Source: Bradysia coprophila
Lineage: Eukaryota; Arthropoda; Insecta; Diptera; Sciaridae
Assembly (NCBI RefSeq): GCF_014529535.1
Contig: NW_023503972.1
Coordinates: 2,728,001 to 2,792,000 of the forward strand
DNA length: 64,000 bases
Direction of reading: 5' to 3'
Shown here: piece after piece, positions 1 to 12,031 of the stretch
Position numbering within the stretch: the stretch's first letter is position 1
Layout: every line of letters begins with the position of its first letter
The notes under the pieces: model-generated
The model's input: only the letters and a program-made list of their open reading frames with translations
What the model was told of the DNA's origin: nothing
Database searches by the model: none
Translations under genes and position numbers: made by a program

Positions 1-125
1 ATTTCTCGAATTCGAGAAATTCAAGAAACTTTGAGAAATTCAAGAAATATTTCTCGAAATTTCTTGAATTTCTCGAAGTTTCTTGAATTTCTCAAAGTTT
101 CTTGAATTTCTCGATTTTCTCTAAA
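1..125. repeat. Degenerate short tandem repeat at window edge
   Basis: The units alternate between TTCTTGAATTTCTCGAAG-like sequence and its reverse complement, so the block is both tandem and internally palindromic. It is cut by the window edge. No coding potential is visible. Confidence 0.75.
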
Positions 126-215
126 AGTTTCTAAAAAGTAGGCCCTGTTCAAACGGGTGAATATGACTCAATTATTTGGCCAAGTTCGCATTATATTTTA
201 TCACATTCACGTTCC

Positions 216-550
216 GTATACGGAACAAGTAGCATTTCAGAAAAAATAACTTATTCGTTAAAATAACGTTGTAGCAACGTTGCCACAACGGTTGTGCAAC
301 CGTTGTTGCCCGGTTATAGTTTAACCTACGTCAATTAACCGTTGGATAACCGTTAAACAACGAAAAAGTTAAAAATGATAGTTGCTCTACCTTAAATTTT
401 TAACTTTTTCGTTGTTTAACTGTTATCCAACGGTTAATTGACCTAGGTTAAACTATAACCGGGCAACAACGGTTGCAAAACCGTTGTGACAACGTTGCTA
501 CAACGTTATTCTAACGAATAAGTAATTTTTTCTGAAATGCTACTGTATAC
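216..550. repeat. Foldback (MITE-like) inverted repeat, about 335 bp
   Basis: Two arms of about 150 bp are near-perfect reverse complements. The left arm runs from GTATAC through GTAGCATTTCAG and the AACGTTG/CAACGG blocks. The right arm mirrors it and ends in CTGAAATGCTACTGTATAC. Only a short A/T-rich centre near 375-395 is unpaired. There is no ORF inside. It looks like a non-autonomous DNA transposon. I could not define a target duplication. Confidence 0.8.
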
Positions 551-3500
551 AGTTGAAAACACGAACACACAGTTATCTGGCCGGGCGCTGATTTTATAAA
601 TAAGCTTAAATGCACAGAGTCTACAAAAATCCCTTGTCGAAATTTGACACTCGATCGTTGCAACCAATAGAATTTCTCAATGGATTGATAAAAGTTTGAC
701 GACGCGACGCTTCCTTCAGTAGTTTATTTTTACGCTACCTGACATGAAAACTGTTCTACGACTTTAGGCTCTGAGCGGTAGAAGCGCCCTAAGCCCTAAG
801 CTCAGCCGACATAAATATATTATATATTGATGTTAAAAATCGGTTTCACAATGAAGGTATTGCACCTAAACTTAAAGTCAAACTTAAAAATCATGCAGAG
901 GGCACGACCTACTGTAGGGGAATAAAATTCCCTAATTTTTCCCTCACGCTTTATCTCTCTAATATAACTCCCTTGTTTTTATGGACGTTTTAGTTGATTT
1001 TTTATGTTTTTGAGCTAAATCAATTCCATTCAGATGGTATTTAAGGGAAACCAGAATTCAGGAATTTTAGTGAATTGAATTGCCTAAAATACGGTCTGAT
1101 GGAAAGATTGTTAGCCTATAAATACATACTCCCAATTATGGTCCTTAAATAATAGAAAATCTACGACAATTGCCGAGGTGTGAAGCGTGTATGAAGCTAA
1201 TCCCTAAAAACGGTCCTCAAAGTATGTAAAAGAGAAGGAATAAAAAAAAACTTCGGGTGTGCAATAAAACATTACTTAGTCGGTCGATATTGTTATTTTT
1301 AAGTATATCAGGCCTATTATCGCAATTGAAGCTCCTATAAGATGCAGTCTATGTATTCCATAATTTGTTCGAAATGCGTTAATGTAAAAGTTGAATGTTC
1401 CACAAGTCCGACAAAATCAAATTGAGAACTAGTTTCTCGTATATCAGAAAGGTATTGCACATAATGTCGATAGCCAAATTCATAACTAGTTTCACGTATA
1501 TAGCAAATACATTGAATATGTCTTAATATCCAAATATAATACTAAGCTAAGGCATAATCAATATAAATGTATCGATAGACTGTGTATCGAGGGGTTAACG
1601 ATTCTGGAAAATCATGAGACAACAATTTTATCCGCAATCGATCGACATTTTCTGAACGTTTACCCATCAAATTTTATTTGTATTACTCAAAAATTACAGG
1701 AGTTTCATTGGCATTTTCTAGGCCTTTATTTTCAACCTGTGAAAACACTTATCCCTCTTAACTTGATGATCAAAACTTGATTACATGTTCGATGTACATA
1801 TGTGTCGAGTATATTTTTATAACTGAAAAACGGCCAGCCACCGAAATGAAAATCTCGAATAAAGTAGACCTTCATATGATGCTAGTGGTTCGTCAAGTTT
1901 CATTCGCTGTAATTTGATTGTTGATTGTAATTTGTTTTATATTCTCATTTTTATCGGGTATCGACTAGTCATAGGGCGGTCCTGGCACTGATGAGATCGA
2001 ATTAATAGGGAATTCTTTGGTTTTTCATCTAGAAATGCAGAGGTTTGAGTCCAACCGCTGGTTGGAGGAAATTTGTGGAGCTTCATGGTCACCTAACCGT
2101 TTAGAATTTTACCTAGTTTTCAAAAGCAAGTCCAGATCTCGAAAAAAAATTAGCATGAGATATGCGGGTGGATGTCAGAGAAAACAGTATGGATGTCATT
2201 TTCCCTTTTTTTCTTCTCAATAGCAATTCTGTTGAAAGACAGCCCATTTTAGAGTGAGAAAGTCAGATTCATTTTCATTTTCTGTAACTTATTCCACAGA
2301 CGACAAGGGACATGGTGTCCCTTGTATACAGTTACTTTGAGACATAAGTCATTGAAAAAAATGGAAAAAATCTCCTCTTTTTACTACTAGTCACAGCTTT
2401 CCATGTGATACCGAACATGCATTAGGGGTAATGGTAGTGATACGATAAATGTACTTTTTATATGTCAATATGGCACTCTACTCAAAGAGCCATTCAAGGT
2501 TTAGAGTCCGGTAAATGACCGTTTTTAGCGAGAACAATAATAAAATCTGAAAATTCCATTGATGGTGTTGAAGCTGAACGATATTATGTACGTCTACGTC
2601 ATGAAGACTCTGTCTGTTCTCCTAATCATCCAAAAATTCTCTACAACGAAGAGTGTTTAAAAAAACAGAAACAGAGAAATGCAAAGATCTGATTTTCTTC
2701 TCTATTTTCAGTAATTGCAGCAATAATTATTATGTTTACGATCGACTCAAGGAGTAAATGAACCAATAAATAACTGGTTTCTCCACGCACTTAAAGTGTC
2801 GTTTTAATATTCCAAGAAATTAAGAGTCAATTAACTGTTGTCGTTTAGTACCACTTTATGTATTTTGCTACCTGCGAGTAAAACAAAAAAAAGAGAAAAA
2901 AACCCCGAGATCAAAACAAATTTGTATCGAGTTTATGGAATAGATAAAAACCGACTTGCAATTTCACTAAGTGAATTATATTTTGAATTCCGACATCACG
3001 TACCAACCAGACAATAAATGTGAACACGAAAAGTAAATTAAATAAAACAAAAAAATTATTAATTTCCTTTGTTCAATTAAGAACTTTGTGACACAAAATT
3101 TGAGTAAACAAAAAAATCAATTCAGAAATATGAATTGCGTAAAACATACTTTTGATTATGCAGGGCCGTAGCTAGGATATAATTTCACACGGTTAGCTTA
3201 AGTGCAAGAAGACGTACAGAAATATGGTTTTTTTTTACTAAACTCAGCCGTTCATATTGTTAGGATCTTTGTTTCCGTTTCACAGGGAATTTTTAGACCC
3301 GTACGAAGTACACGAAGTACTACACAGTGAGTTTGAATTCCTGAGTAAAAGAAGTTGTAGGAGTTGAGTGAAAATCCAAACGATTTCTCGTTGTTATGTT
3401 GGATTTTCATATAAGCCTATCTATCAGAAATATGTCTTCATAAAAATTCAAATGTAAAAAGCAAAAAATTTTGATTTCTTTCCCTGTTTGATAATGTTAA

Positions 3501-4128
3501 AATAAAGACTAAAAGTTCGAAAATGATCATATTTGGGTCGATTCGTCCTGAGCTACACTTGTCCAAATTTTTTAGGGTTTTTTTCGGAAAAGAAAGTTTA
3601 AAAAATCGGATGACCGACTCGCGAGTTAGAGCCCTTGGTCTGAACCAACCAGGTCAAGCCGCCAAGAATTTTTTCTTTGCAAATAGGTCAAGCTAATTTG
3701 AACGGCGTTATGTCCTTTGGAGTAAGCGTATATTGTTACCTGCTTGGCCATACACTGAAGATAGTGTTTTTTACGTATATCTCGAGTAAACTTTGACGCA
3801 TTTTATTTTATTTATTTTTAATTAAAAGGGGACGAAAACCATGAAACGGTTGTACTGTTTTCAGTGTCCTGAAAAATGGCCGCCAGACATCATATGGATT
3901 TCAGTAAAAATGAAATTACTCGGTAATACTTACACAGTTGACGTTAAGAAGGAAGTCCATTAGAGACATATTTAGATGTATATAGAAGCCCATTTTAAGC
4001 TGTATATCAACATATTTCGTTGTAAAATTCGCAGATACTCTTGTATATACCTAAACATAGCGGTCAAAATTGATGTAAGTAATTTTAACGGAAGAGAAAA
4101 ATTAAAAGAGAAATTTAAGGATCCAGCG

Positions 4129-4282
4129 TACACTCACGGAATTTTGAAAACCGACACATTTTCTGTTTCTGTGTTTTACTTGCATTTTTGATTTCTCCAT
4201 ATCAAAATACATGCAAAATCAAACAAAAACCAGTAACCCACAAAACAGAAAATGTGTCGGTTTTCAAAATTCCGCGAGTGTA
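4129..4282. repeat. Short inverted repeat
   Basis: Left arm 4129-4170 (TACACTCACGGAATTTTG and following) and right arm 4242-4282 pair almost perfectly around a loop of about 70 bp. It resembles a small MITE and has no coding content. Confidence 0.7.
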
Positions 4283-5513
4283 GATTCAAAATATTTGACT
4301 ATTATTGACAATTGGACTGCGAACATCATTCTATAGTTAGATAGGGTGGACCCAGCCCACTCTCAGCTACGAGCCTGTTTAATTGCAAATTGAGTTGAAC
4401 TTAATTCCATAAATGTACCCAACCTACATAAAAATTCGATTTTTTTTTTTGAAAAATACACAGGTGAAGGTAGGACATATGTGTACCATAATAAATACGG
4501 CCAATGGAAATATAAACTTTTCGTTTTATCTTATATTATCGTGTACAGGTATACAACACGTACATATATGTATATACAACTGCATACGTAGACGGTATAT
4601 ATAGATATTCGATTCGCCAAAAACAGCTTTTAAGTTGTGTTAATTTCGAATCAAATTTAGTTAACGGTAAGGTCTTGCTAAGAACTAAGGTATGCACAAA
4701 TATACTAAAAAGTGTGTGAGCGTGTAGAAAAACAGCTGACTTGTTATTTGTATAAAAAATGGATAGAAACAATTTGCATAACAGAGAATACAAATCTGTG
4801 CGATGCTTGACTGTGTGTGCATTAATTAATAGATTGGGTTCATGCTAATTTTTAGGAGGCAAATTAGAATGTTGACCCAGCGATTTTGTTTATGTAAATT
4901 TTGTGTTTTGATGAAGAAAATTTCTGAGTTGTTTTCGTAAATTGTTTCAATCTTGGGGGCTGACGGGCTCGGAACATAAATTTAAGAATTGAAATTGAAA
5001 ATTCCTGCACTACATTTTGTGGTTTACTTGTAATTTTACAGTTTTTCGGAGACTTGTAATTAAGGATTGAGATGGTCAACATATTTGTGATTTTTCTTGG
5101 CTAAGCGAAACACCGTTTTCTAAAGTGTAACATTCGCAATACAAAAAAAAAAAACAAAAATACAATCCGTCACACCTGTTCAATGCTTATAGGTAGTTTC
5201 AAGGAAAGCATCGAATAAGTCTCTTAAGTGGGTCGAGGTGTACGTTTCACTTTACATCTAGAACAAATGAATGCTTCTGCGAAAGCCGTGCAAAAATCCT
5301 TTTTAAGTTTACTCTCTATCATTCCGGTAGCAGGTAAATTTGGAGCAAACACTCAAATAAATTTCCAATGTCACTGGTACATGAAGTCAAGAAAGTAAAC
5401 CTCAAAACTATAAAGTTAAGAATCACGTACACTCAACTGTTTTTATACTTTCATCTGCTTCGATTTTCCTTTATGTAGTAATAAGATGTACCAAATTTAT
5501 ATATTAAGGGGGT

Positions 5514-5661
5514 CTGTCTATCGTACAACACATAAAAGATAGAGAGAGAGAGAGATAGGCGAATTTGTGAGACAATTTCATATATTTTCTCTCACAAATT
5601 TGCCTCTCTAAGGTTTTTTTGCGTTGTACCGTACGGTAGCTGTGTTGTGCGAAAGAGACAG
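5514..5661. repeat. Inverted repeat with (AG)n tract
   Basis: Outer arms CTGTCTATCGTACAACACA (from 5514) and its degenerate complement ending at 5661 enclose a second pair, GGCGAATTTGTGAGA with TCTCACAAATTTGCC, and an AG dinucleotide run at 5541-5554. It is probably a small foldback element. Confidence 0.65.
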
Positions 5662-6354
5662 GTCCAACAAATTCTTGTGGTCCATAAAGTGGACCCCGAA
5701 AAACCACTATGTTGTGTTTTCTCTCGAAAACCTATAAAATGAGCTATCGCAACATACATTTGACTATATTTTTGAATTATTTTAGTTTTAGCTCTGAAAA
5801 CCATCGGGAATTTTGGTCACCTCCCAAAGTCAAGGTTTTACCTTTACCAATTTATTTTCATTTTATTATGATAGCGTGGACCAAGGCCTATTTTAAGAAA
5901 ATTAAATTTCCAAAAATTCTCAAATTTTTCCATCATTTTTCGTCATTTCATCTAAAAACGCAACAGATTACATCGTAAATGTTGTTTTTACTGCCTTTTT
6001 AGTTGTTTTTCATGTCTTTGAGATTAACTGATTACTTTGAAATGAGATCAAACAGAAAACAAAATTTGGAAATTTTAAGAATTTTTGTGAAATTTGTGAA
6101 ATTTTGGAAATTTTTGGAAATTAAATTCCTTAAAATAGGCCCTGGTGGACTGTGTAGACTAGAAATAATAAAAAAAAACCGTGACAAAAATATCTTCTTT
6201 TTTTTTGACAAAGTGAGAATTACTCGAAAATTTTCGGTTTTTGATTTTTCACCATCTGAAGTTGTTCCAGAATCGATCACCCCTATTTTTTATGAGTTGT
6301 TTTAAGTAAACCAACTGCTTCAAAGTCTTAGAAACATATTTGAATGCAGGTAGT

Positions 6355-6468
6355 CAACGCACTTCCAGCAAAAGGATCATGGTTGACAGCTGCCAAATAG
6401 AGTACTATTTTGTATGACACACTGTGAAGTTTCAGTACCCTATTTAGAGAGTTGCTTGAAGTGCGTTG
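6355..6468. mobile_element. MITE of CAACGCACTTCAAGCA family (internally deleted copy)
   Basis: Terminal inverted repeats CAACGCACTTCCAGC and GCTTGAAGTGCGTTG are flanked on both sides by AGGTAGT (6348-6354 and 6469-6475), a 7-bp target duplication. Family landmarks are the internal 'gcagctgcc-aaatagagtactattttgta' type segment and 'tttcagtaccctatttagag'. It is non-coding. Confidence 0.85.
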
Positions 6469-6557
6469 AGGTAGTGGGTGAAACTTGAGGAATCTATTGT
6501 TGTTCTAAGTGAACCAACTGCTTCAAAGTCTTAGAAACATATTTGAATGCAGGTAGT

Positions 6558-6710
6558 CAACGCACTTCCAGCAAAAGGATCATGGTTGACAGCTGCCAAA
6601 TAGAGTACTATTTTGTACGAAATGGTTTTTTACAGTGTTGTACAGTTGTGTGACACACTGTGAAGTTTCAGTACCCTATTTAGAGTACCACTCATGCTTG
6701 AAGTGCGTTG
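6558..6710. mobile_element. MITE of CAACGCACTTCAAGCA family
   Basis: This 153-bp copy has the same ends as its neighbour and the same 7-bp AGGTAGT flanks (6551-6557, 6711-6717). It retains the central TTTTTTACAGTG-TTGTACAGTTGTG segment missing from the upstream copy. The identical duplications show that the insertion predates the tandem duplication. Confidence 0.85.
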
Positions 6711-7051
6711 AGGTAGTGGGTGAAACTGAGGAATCTATTGAGAAGGATAAAAGTTTCGCACGTTACTAGTACTGTGGTCTCGTGTCATAATTACACATCT
6801 AGAGCCTGATATAGTAATTTATGCAACTAGTATCGAAGTGTGATCGAGCGAAGCGAGTTCGATAAGCACATCGTGTGACAAAAACTACCACTTTCGCAAC
6901 GTGCTGTGAAAAAGTACTCTTTATCACTTGATGTCATAAATAAGTAAATAAATAACTAGTGCGAAAAAAGGGATCAGCTTCGACATCGGATGTATGAAAA
7001 TTCGGACATATATTTATGACATTGAGTGCAAAGTACTTTATTATGTACCAG

Positions 7052-7166
7052 CAACTCACTTCAAGCATGAGTCGTAAGTCGTACTCTAAATAAGAAAATT
7101 TTTTCATACAAAATAGTACTCTATATGGCAGCTGTCACTCGAAGCACTTTTGCTTGAAGTGCGTTG
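7052..7166. mobile_element. MITE of CAACGCACTTCAAGCA family
   Basis: Ends are CAACTCACTTCAAGCATGAG and TTTTGCTTGAAGTGCGTTG. The flanks GTACCAG (7045-7051) and GTACTAG (7067 plus 100, that is 7167-7173) match at six of seven positions, as expected for an ageing 7-bp target duplication. The element lies about 270 bp upstream of the GILT gene start. Confidence 0.8.
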
Positions 7167-7432
7167 GTACTAGATACTAGACGTGTATTGTGACTCGATA
7201 CTACAGGTCGATAGTCACGATATACATCGTGTGCCTAATAAATTACTTTGCATTGAGTTTCATACAACAATTTATGCAACAGAAGCATTTAATGTTTGCT
7301 AATTTGGCACATTATGATGCTGAATTATCAACTACATGCTTTTGAAAGTATCAATGCAACACATTCATTTTCCGATTTCATCCAGACCCCGGAAGATATT
7401 ATTGAATTATGGTGTGTATCATTTCAGCTACG

Positions 7433-8293
7433 ATGGTTTCTTTCCTATCCAAAGGAGTGTTCATCACAATACTCTTCGCAGCAGTAACATCAATAAATGC
7501 TCAAAAATTGCACGTCGCTGTTTACTACGAATCATTATGCGGCGATAGCATTCGATTCATCACCAATCAATTGAATCCGGCGTATGACGATTTGAAAGAT
7601 TACATCGAAATCCTCTTCGTTCCATTCGGAAAGTCATGGGTTAGTCGTCGAAATTTCAATGATTTAAATGTTAGATTCATTTAACTCTGCTGATGGTAAA
7701 ATAATTTAGAGAAATGGTGGCGAGACGTTCATCTGCCAACATGGCCCGGAAGAATGTGCTGGTAATATGGTACAGTCGTGCACTTTGAACGCTTTAAATG
7801 GACCAATGAATGGAAATCCGGATGGAAGTATGGCGTACGTTGCTTGTCAAATGGCACCTGGAGCGGAACAGTCCGGTAGAGTGGTACGTTAAATATATCT
7901 GACAAAATCTGGCGACTCCCGTGGTTCATAATCAACATTCTTCCATTCATTGATGTACCCATTTTAGTGTGCTGAGAAAGTTGGAATAGATTTTGGTTTC
8001 GTTTCGCAATGCGTAAATGGAGGATTAGGTCAGCAATTGCAATATGGAGCAGAAAAAGCTACTCATGAAATTGCATATCCGTACCCGAGATTCGTACCAA
8101 CGATTGTTTACAACAGAGTAAGTGTAACACGAGAGAGATGGAATGCTTGATAAAATCTCTGATGAAATTTTGATTTCAATTTCCGTTTTTGTAGCGTTTC
8201 GACCAGAAATTACAGAACCGTTCCCTTAGTGACTTTGTTGGAGTCGTTTGTGAATTGATCAGAAATCAAGCCCCAGTGTGCAGTCGTAGATAG
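7433..8293 (+). CDS. GILT: GILT-type lysosomal thiol reductase
   Basis: This secreted or lysosomal protein of the gamma-interferon-inducible lysosomal thiol reductase family is predicted at 209 aa. Exons are 7433-7639, 7710-7883, 7968-8117 and 8195-8293; all introns are GT-AG in phase 0. The ATG at 7433 is chosen because it opens directly into a signal peptide (residues 1-23, hydrophobic VFITILFAAV core). The family signature CQHG-x2-EC-x2-N-x4-C is complete at C78-C93. The thioredoxin-like active site reads C36-G-D-S39: the resolving cysteine of the mammalian CGAC site is serine. CxxS forms are known among insect GILTs, so this is not a decay sign. Family members reduce protein disulfides at acid pH; in insects they are linked to immunity. 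AATAAA follows at 8332. Confidence 0.93.
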
Positions 8294-9392
8294 AAGTCAA
8301 ATTAATGCTGAAGCTTTCTTCGTAAAATGTAAATAAAGTATCCAACTGAAATCAAATCATTGTCAATTTTGTTGTCAGTTCCAACAGTCTATGTTTGATG
8401 TGTCTTTCAAAAATACAAGCTGATCGCAATCTACATACGCAAAGCTCCTCAAAATGCGTAGCCAGAGCGTACCGAGGACCACAAGTCACCCAATAAAATA
8501 GAATTTCCTACTTTTTCCCTAGGTCAACACTAAGTTTTTCGCAACAAAGGCTACCAAAGTTTCACCTGAAGAGCGAAAATGGCTCTCGTCTGCGTTGCGA
8601 AAAAACCAAATTCGCTGGGCATGCGAAATAAAATGTTTTTCATATGTGCGGTGTGATTAACTACATTTTCAACCTTTAAATATAAATACCATAAGAAAAT
8701 CACTTTTCGTTGACGCTTTGTCTGATGACAGTTCGGGGTAGAAAATGTCAATTTTCATGCCACAGGACAAGTTATATCTTTAAGAAAATTGATTTTAGGC
8801 AAATTCATCACTTGTCGTCTCCACTTCGTTCGGGCTTTAGCCCTTTAAGTCTCCAGCGAATCCCACACATGCGATGATAATAAATTGTTTTATTTTTAAA
8901 AAACACCTCACACATATGACATATCAAAGAAGTTGAGTCTACCTAGCGGAGAAAATATGAAATTCCAACAGCAATTATCGGCTCTCGCTCCTCTCTGGCT
9001 GCAATACTTCGATCTTATTGAAATTTCCTATTAATTTTCTTCCCTCGGTAAACAAATAACTAAATATACTACTGTGAACGACACACGTTGGGGTTTTATA
9101 GGAAAATGTTATGAAATAACATAAATCGACAATGGCGCCACCTAATCATCTCTAGCCACTAGAATGCAGATGTCAAAACAAACTTGTCCTTGCATCAGAA
9201 ACCCTCAACGGAGCCTTCAACACTAAAACTTGGTATCGTTTTGCAAAATGGCGATAGTTCGTCTGTGTTGTTAGTCTAATTGATCGACTTGTTTGTTAAA
9301 AAAAAAAGAAATTTCTGCCGCGAACAGAGCAATCCCGATCCTGAAATTGACCATTCTCATTGATACATTTAGTTAAAGCTCCCTGGCAAACA
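8294..9392. other. Intergenic, no gene seen
   Basis: This holds the GILT 3' end (AATAAA at 8332-8337) and the presumed promoter and 5' UTR of the downstream RING gene. A segment at about 8815-8840 (CACTTCGTTCGGGCTTTAGCCC) has the look of a transposon remnant. No ORF with coding features was found. Confidence 0.5.
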
Positions 9393-10735
9393 ATGAACAG
9401 TGAATGTAGCATTTGTTTCGAAATTGTTCGATCAGACGGAACTCAGAAACCGCTCGTAACACCTTGCGGTCATTTGTTTCACGATAATTGCATCACTAGT
9501 TGCTTGCACAATCACGGCACTGGGTAAGACTGTGACTAGAACTTTTTTGACTATGTGGGAATATTAAAGTGATTTCGTCGATTTGCAGTAAGTGTCCGCA
9601 ATGTAATCAACCGATAAAAATGTCCAGCTTGATTCGTTTGTATATCAACGAGCCGGAAAATTCGATTCGAGCTAAAGATGAACTGGTGAGTGTTGAAACC
9701 ACAACGCCGGAGAGCATTTTCAATAAAAATATTTTCCCAATTTGTCCAGATTGAACAATTGAGGACCCAGTTAAAGGAATTGAATGAAAAGGCTCAGCTC
9801 CAGTATGACTTGATATTATCGTTGAATCGGCAAATAGATCTGGAGAGAGAGTTGAGGTATGGAATGAAGTGATTGGCGAGAAGCTTTTTATCCTAATTTT
9901 TTTTTTCATTTACAGTGGAAGGGGAACACGCGACAGCTATAGCGAATCTAACGCGGGGAATACCATGTCGCAAAGATGCGTAGTAGCTCCAGCTAAACTG
10001 AATTTACCGAGAAGAGTAATAAAAGGCACCACGCGACAATCCCAAGGGGCAGCGAACTTCAATGACTTGACCGTTACTCAGCCAGTTTCGCAAGGCTTTG
10101 CATTCGGATCGAGTTCAGACACACGACAAGTTCAAGGAGCTTCAAACTTCAATTTCCCGACCGTTGATCAACCAATTTCGCAAGGACTTTCAATCGAATC
10201 GAGTTCAGGCGTACAACCAGTTCAAAAAACCAATCAATCAATTCCGAAAGGCTTTGCATTCGGATCGACTTCTGGGATTAGGGATTTTTTCAACGCGGGT
10301 GCGAGCAACGTTTTTGCAAAAATCTATGACGAATCCGACACATCAGCTGCGGTCGATCAGAATATTTTCAGGTTCGGACGCGATGCCACCAACAATTCGA
10401 AATCAGCTGGTCAAAATACTAATCTCTTTGCGCCAAAAACTAATATGCAGACGAAGAAGCCTCTTTTCGCGTTTACATCATCAATCGATGAATTGGGGTT
10501 GGATACCTGGCTAAAGAGTAGATCGAAAATTGCTAGTCAGGAAGAAGCTGGTGCCGCGGGTGTGACGTGTCCGAATGTGTTTGCTACGTTTAAATCTAAG
10601 TCCGGTGAAAATACCGCCAAGAGTGAGACGAAGGATAATGTTGTCCAAGATGCAATCGTCGTTGATGATCCGAGTGAATCTGTGAGTGTCACTGATGACG
10701 TTGCAGGTACCGTTCCAGTAAAGGAAGAAGCGTAG
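9393..10735 (+). CDS. RING-H2 finger protein with coiled coil and FxFG-containing disordered tail
   Basis: Predicted at 384 aa. Exons are 9393-9523, 9589-9685, 9750-9856 and 9916-10735; every junction is GT-AG and keeps frame. Residues 5-49 form a RING-H2 finger: C5-x2-C8-x16-C25-x-H27-x2-H30-x2-C33-x12-C46-x2-C49. About residues 76-112 form a charged, heptad-like helix (EQLRTQLKELNEKAQ), probably a coiled coil. The rest is Ser/Gln/Asn-rich and likely disordered. It has three FxFG motifs (FAFG twice, FRFG once) plus LFAF and VFA motifs, and imperfect repeats of NFN-TV-QP-SQG type near residues 155-205. The finger makes E3 ubiquitin ligase activity likely. The N-terminal layout recalls TRAIP-like ligases, but I cannot name the orthologue. 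The tail resembles FG nucleoporins by composition only. AATAAA lies at 10868. Confidence 0.85.
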
Positions 10736-12031
10736 GGTCTAAGTCTCTCAGTAGGGCACTCTGATCTTGAATTTTGTTCATTGTTCGTTTCTTTGCGATA
10801 TTTTTTCATTAAACAACTTTTCCAAAAAATTGTGGCTTTCATTCAATGTCTGGTTTAGTTGCGATGAAATAAATTAAGATGAAATAAATGAAATGAAATG
10901 AAAATGCGATATGGCAGTATCTAAACGGATAAGTCGATTGACAAGCACTCATAATCCTACATTATCAGTCCAATCTGAAAATCAGTCACTGCATAGCACT
11001 GATCCCAGCATTAACACAAAACACGCTTGCAAGTGTGTCCCACACACATGTATAAAAATTTGGAGGCTTTTTGACGTCTGACATGCGAACTGAATCTGAG
11101 TGTTAATGGAGGGGTAGTGTTATGGTTTCTGAATTGAATTTCGGTGTTTCTAACTAGCGGGAACAAGCAATGAGCTGAGTTACATACATTGCTCAAGTCT
11201 AATAAGGATATTTCTATACAAAGTTTGCCCGCTTGTTTACTGTAAACGTTTGAAAGTCATATTTAATCAGAGGAATGATAAGTTGGTATGCCTGTGGCGT
11301 ATATGTTAATGACAGGTGGCACCTATGAGAGAGAATGGAACCAATTTTGTATGCAAATCTCTCGCATACTCTCCCATAGGTGCCAGTTCGTGTCATGCTC
11401 CTTCTATCTCGTCGCAGGCGTATCAACTTATCATTTCACTACATTTAGATAATTGCATGGCTTGTGACACTGCTCTGCTCCTAGAATGAACGTAAGTAAT
11501 ATTTTGAGGCTTGAGGTCCATGCATTTCTTTCGTACAGACAGGAAATATGATTTCTATCTCTTACCTCTCTTATGACTCATTCACTCGCTCTCTACCGTT
11601 TTGTTTGTGTCTTTCGTGTCACGAAGCGTGTAAAATTTAAGAATTGTTTCCGCTCACATGGAGTACTTTTTAGGTAAGTGGAAATTAAGCCTTAGTACAT
11701 CACATCGAGGGAATCACTCAATCGCAGTATCTCCCTGGATGGCAAAATATTGTTTCCTAACGAATTATTGATTGAATGACCTTCAATGCCTTCAGCTTCT
11801 GCCAGGGCCGAACTCCGGACTGTAGAATCTTTCGGTTGTACCAACACTGAATTTTACGAAATGATTACGGGCCCAATTAAAACAGATCCTGAACTTCTGG
11901 CTCCGGCCACGGTTATCCAGTATCTCGCTCACTCCTAGTCAATGACTCATTCTCATTCGGTAAGAAATTCGATTTAATTCAAAAATGTTCTGAGGATTCT
12001 ATGCATTGCGATCATTAACTATGTACAGTAG
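10736..12031. other. Convergent intergenic region, no gene seen
   Basis: This lies between the 3' ends of the RING gene (+) and the desaturase gene (-). It holds the polyadenylation region with GATGAAATAAA repeats near 10864-10890 and one foldback repeat, listed separately. No supported ORF. Confidence 0.55.
11274..11435. repeat. Foldback (MITE-like) inverted repeat
   Basis: Terminal arms AATGATAAGTTGGTATGCC and its imperfect complement ending CAACTTATCATT flank an inner pair, GGTGGCACCTATGAGAGAGA with TCTCTCGCATACTCTCCCATAGGTGCC. It is 162 bp long and non-coding. Confidence 0.75.

Larger units (their letters stand above)
551..6299. other. Gene-poor intergenic stretch
   Basis: This is AT-rich sequence with only short ORFs in all frames, none with a recognisable domain. 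It holds two small inverted repeats, listed separately. No RNA gene, splice-consistent exon chain or coding-like composition was seen. Confidence 0.6.
6300..6740. repeat. Tandem duplication of about 205 bp carrying a MITE in each copy
   Basis: Unit 1 (about 6300-6505) and unit 2 (about 6506-6740) share CCAACTGCTTCAAAGTCTTA, the flank AGGTAGT, a whole MITE, and the tail AGGTAGTGGGTGAAAC. The units differ by indels inside the MITE: unit 1 lacks about 30 bp of the centre and about 10 bp near the right end. Confidence 0.85.
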
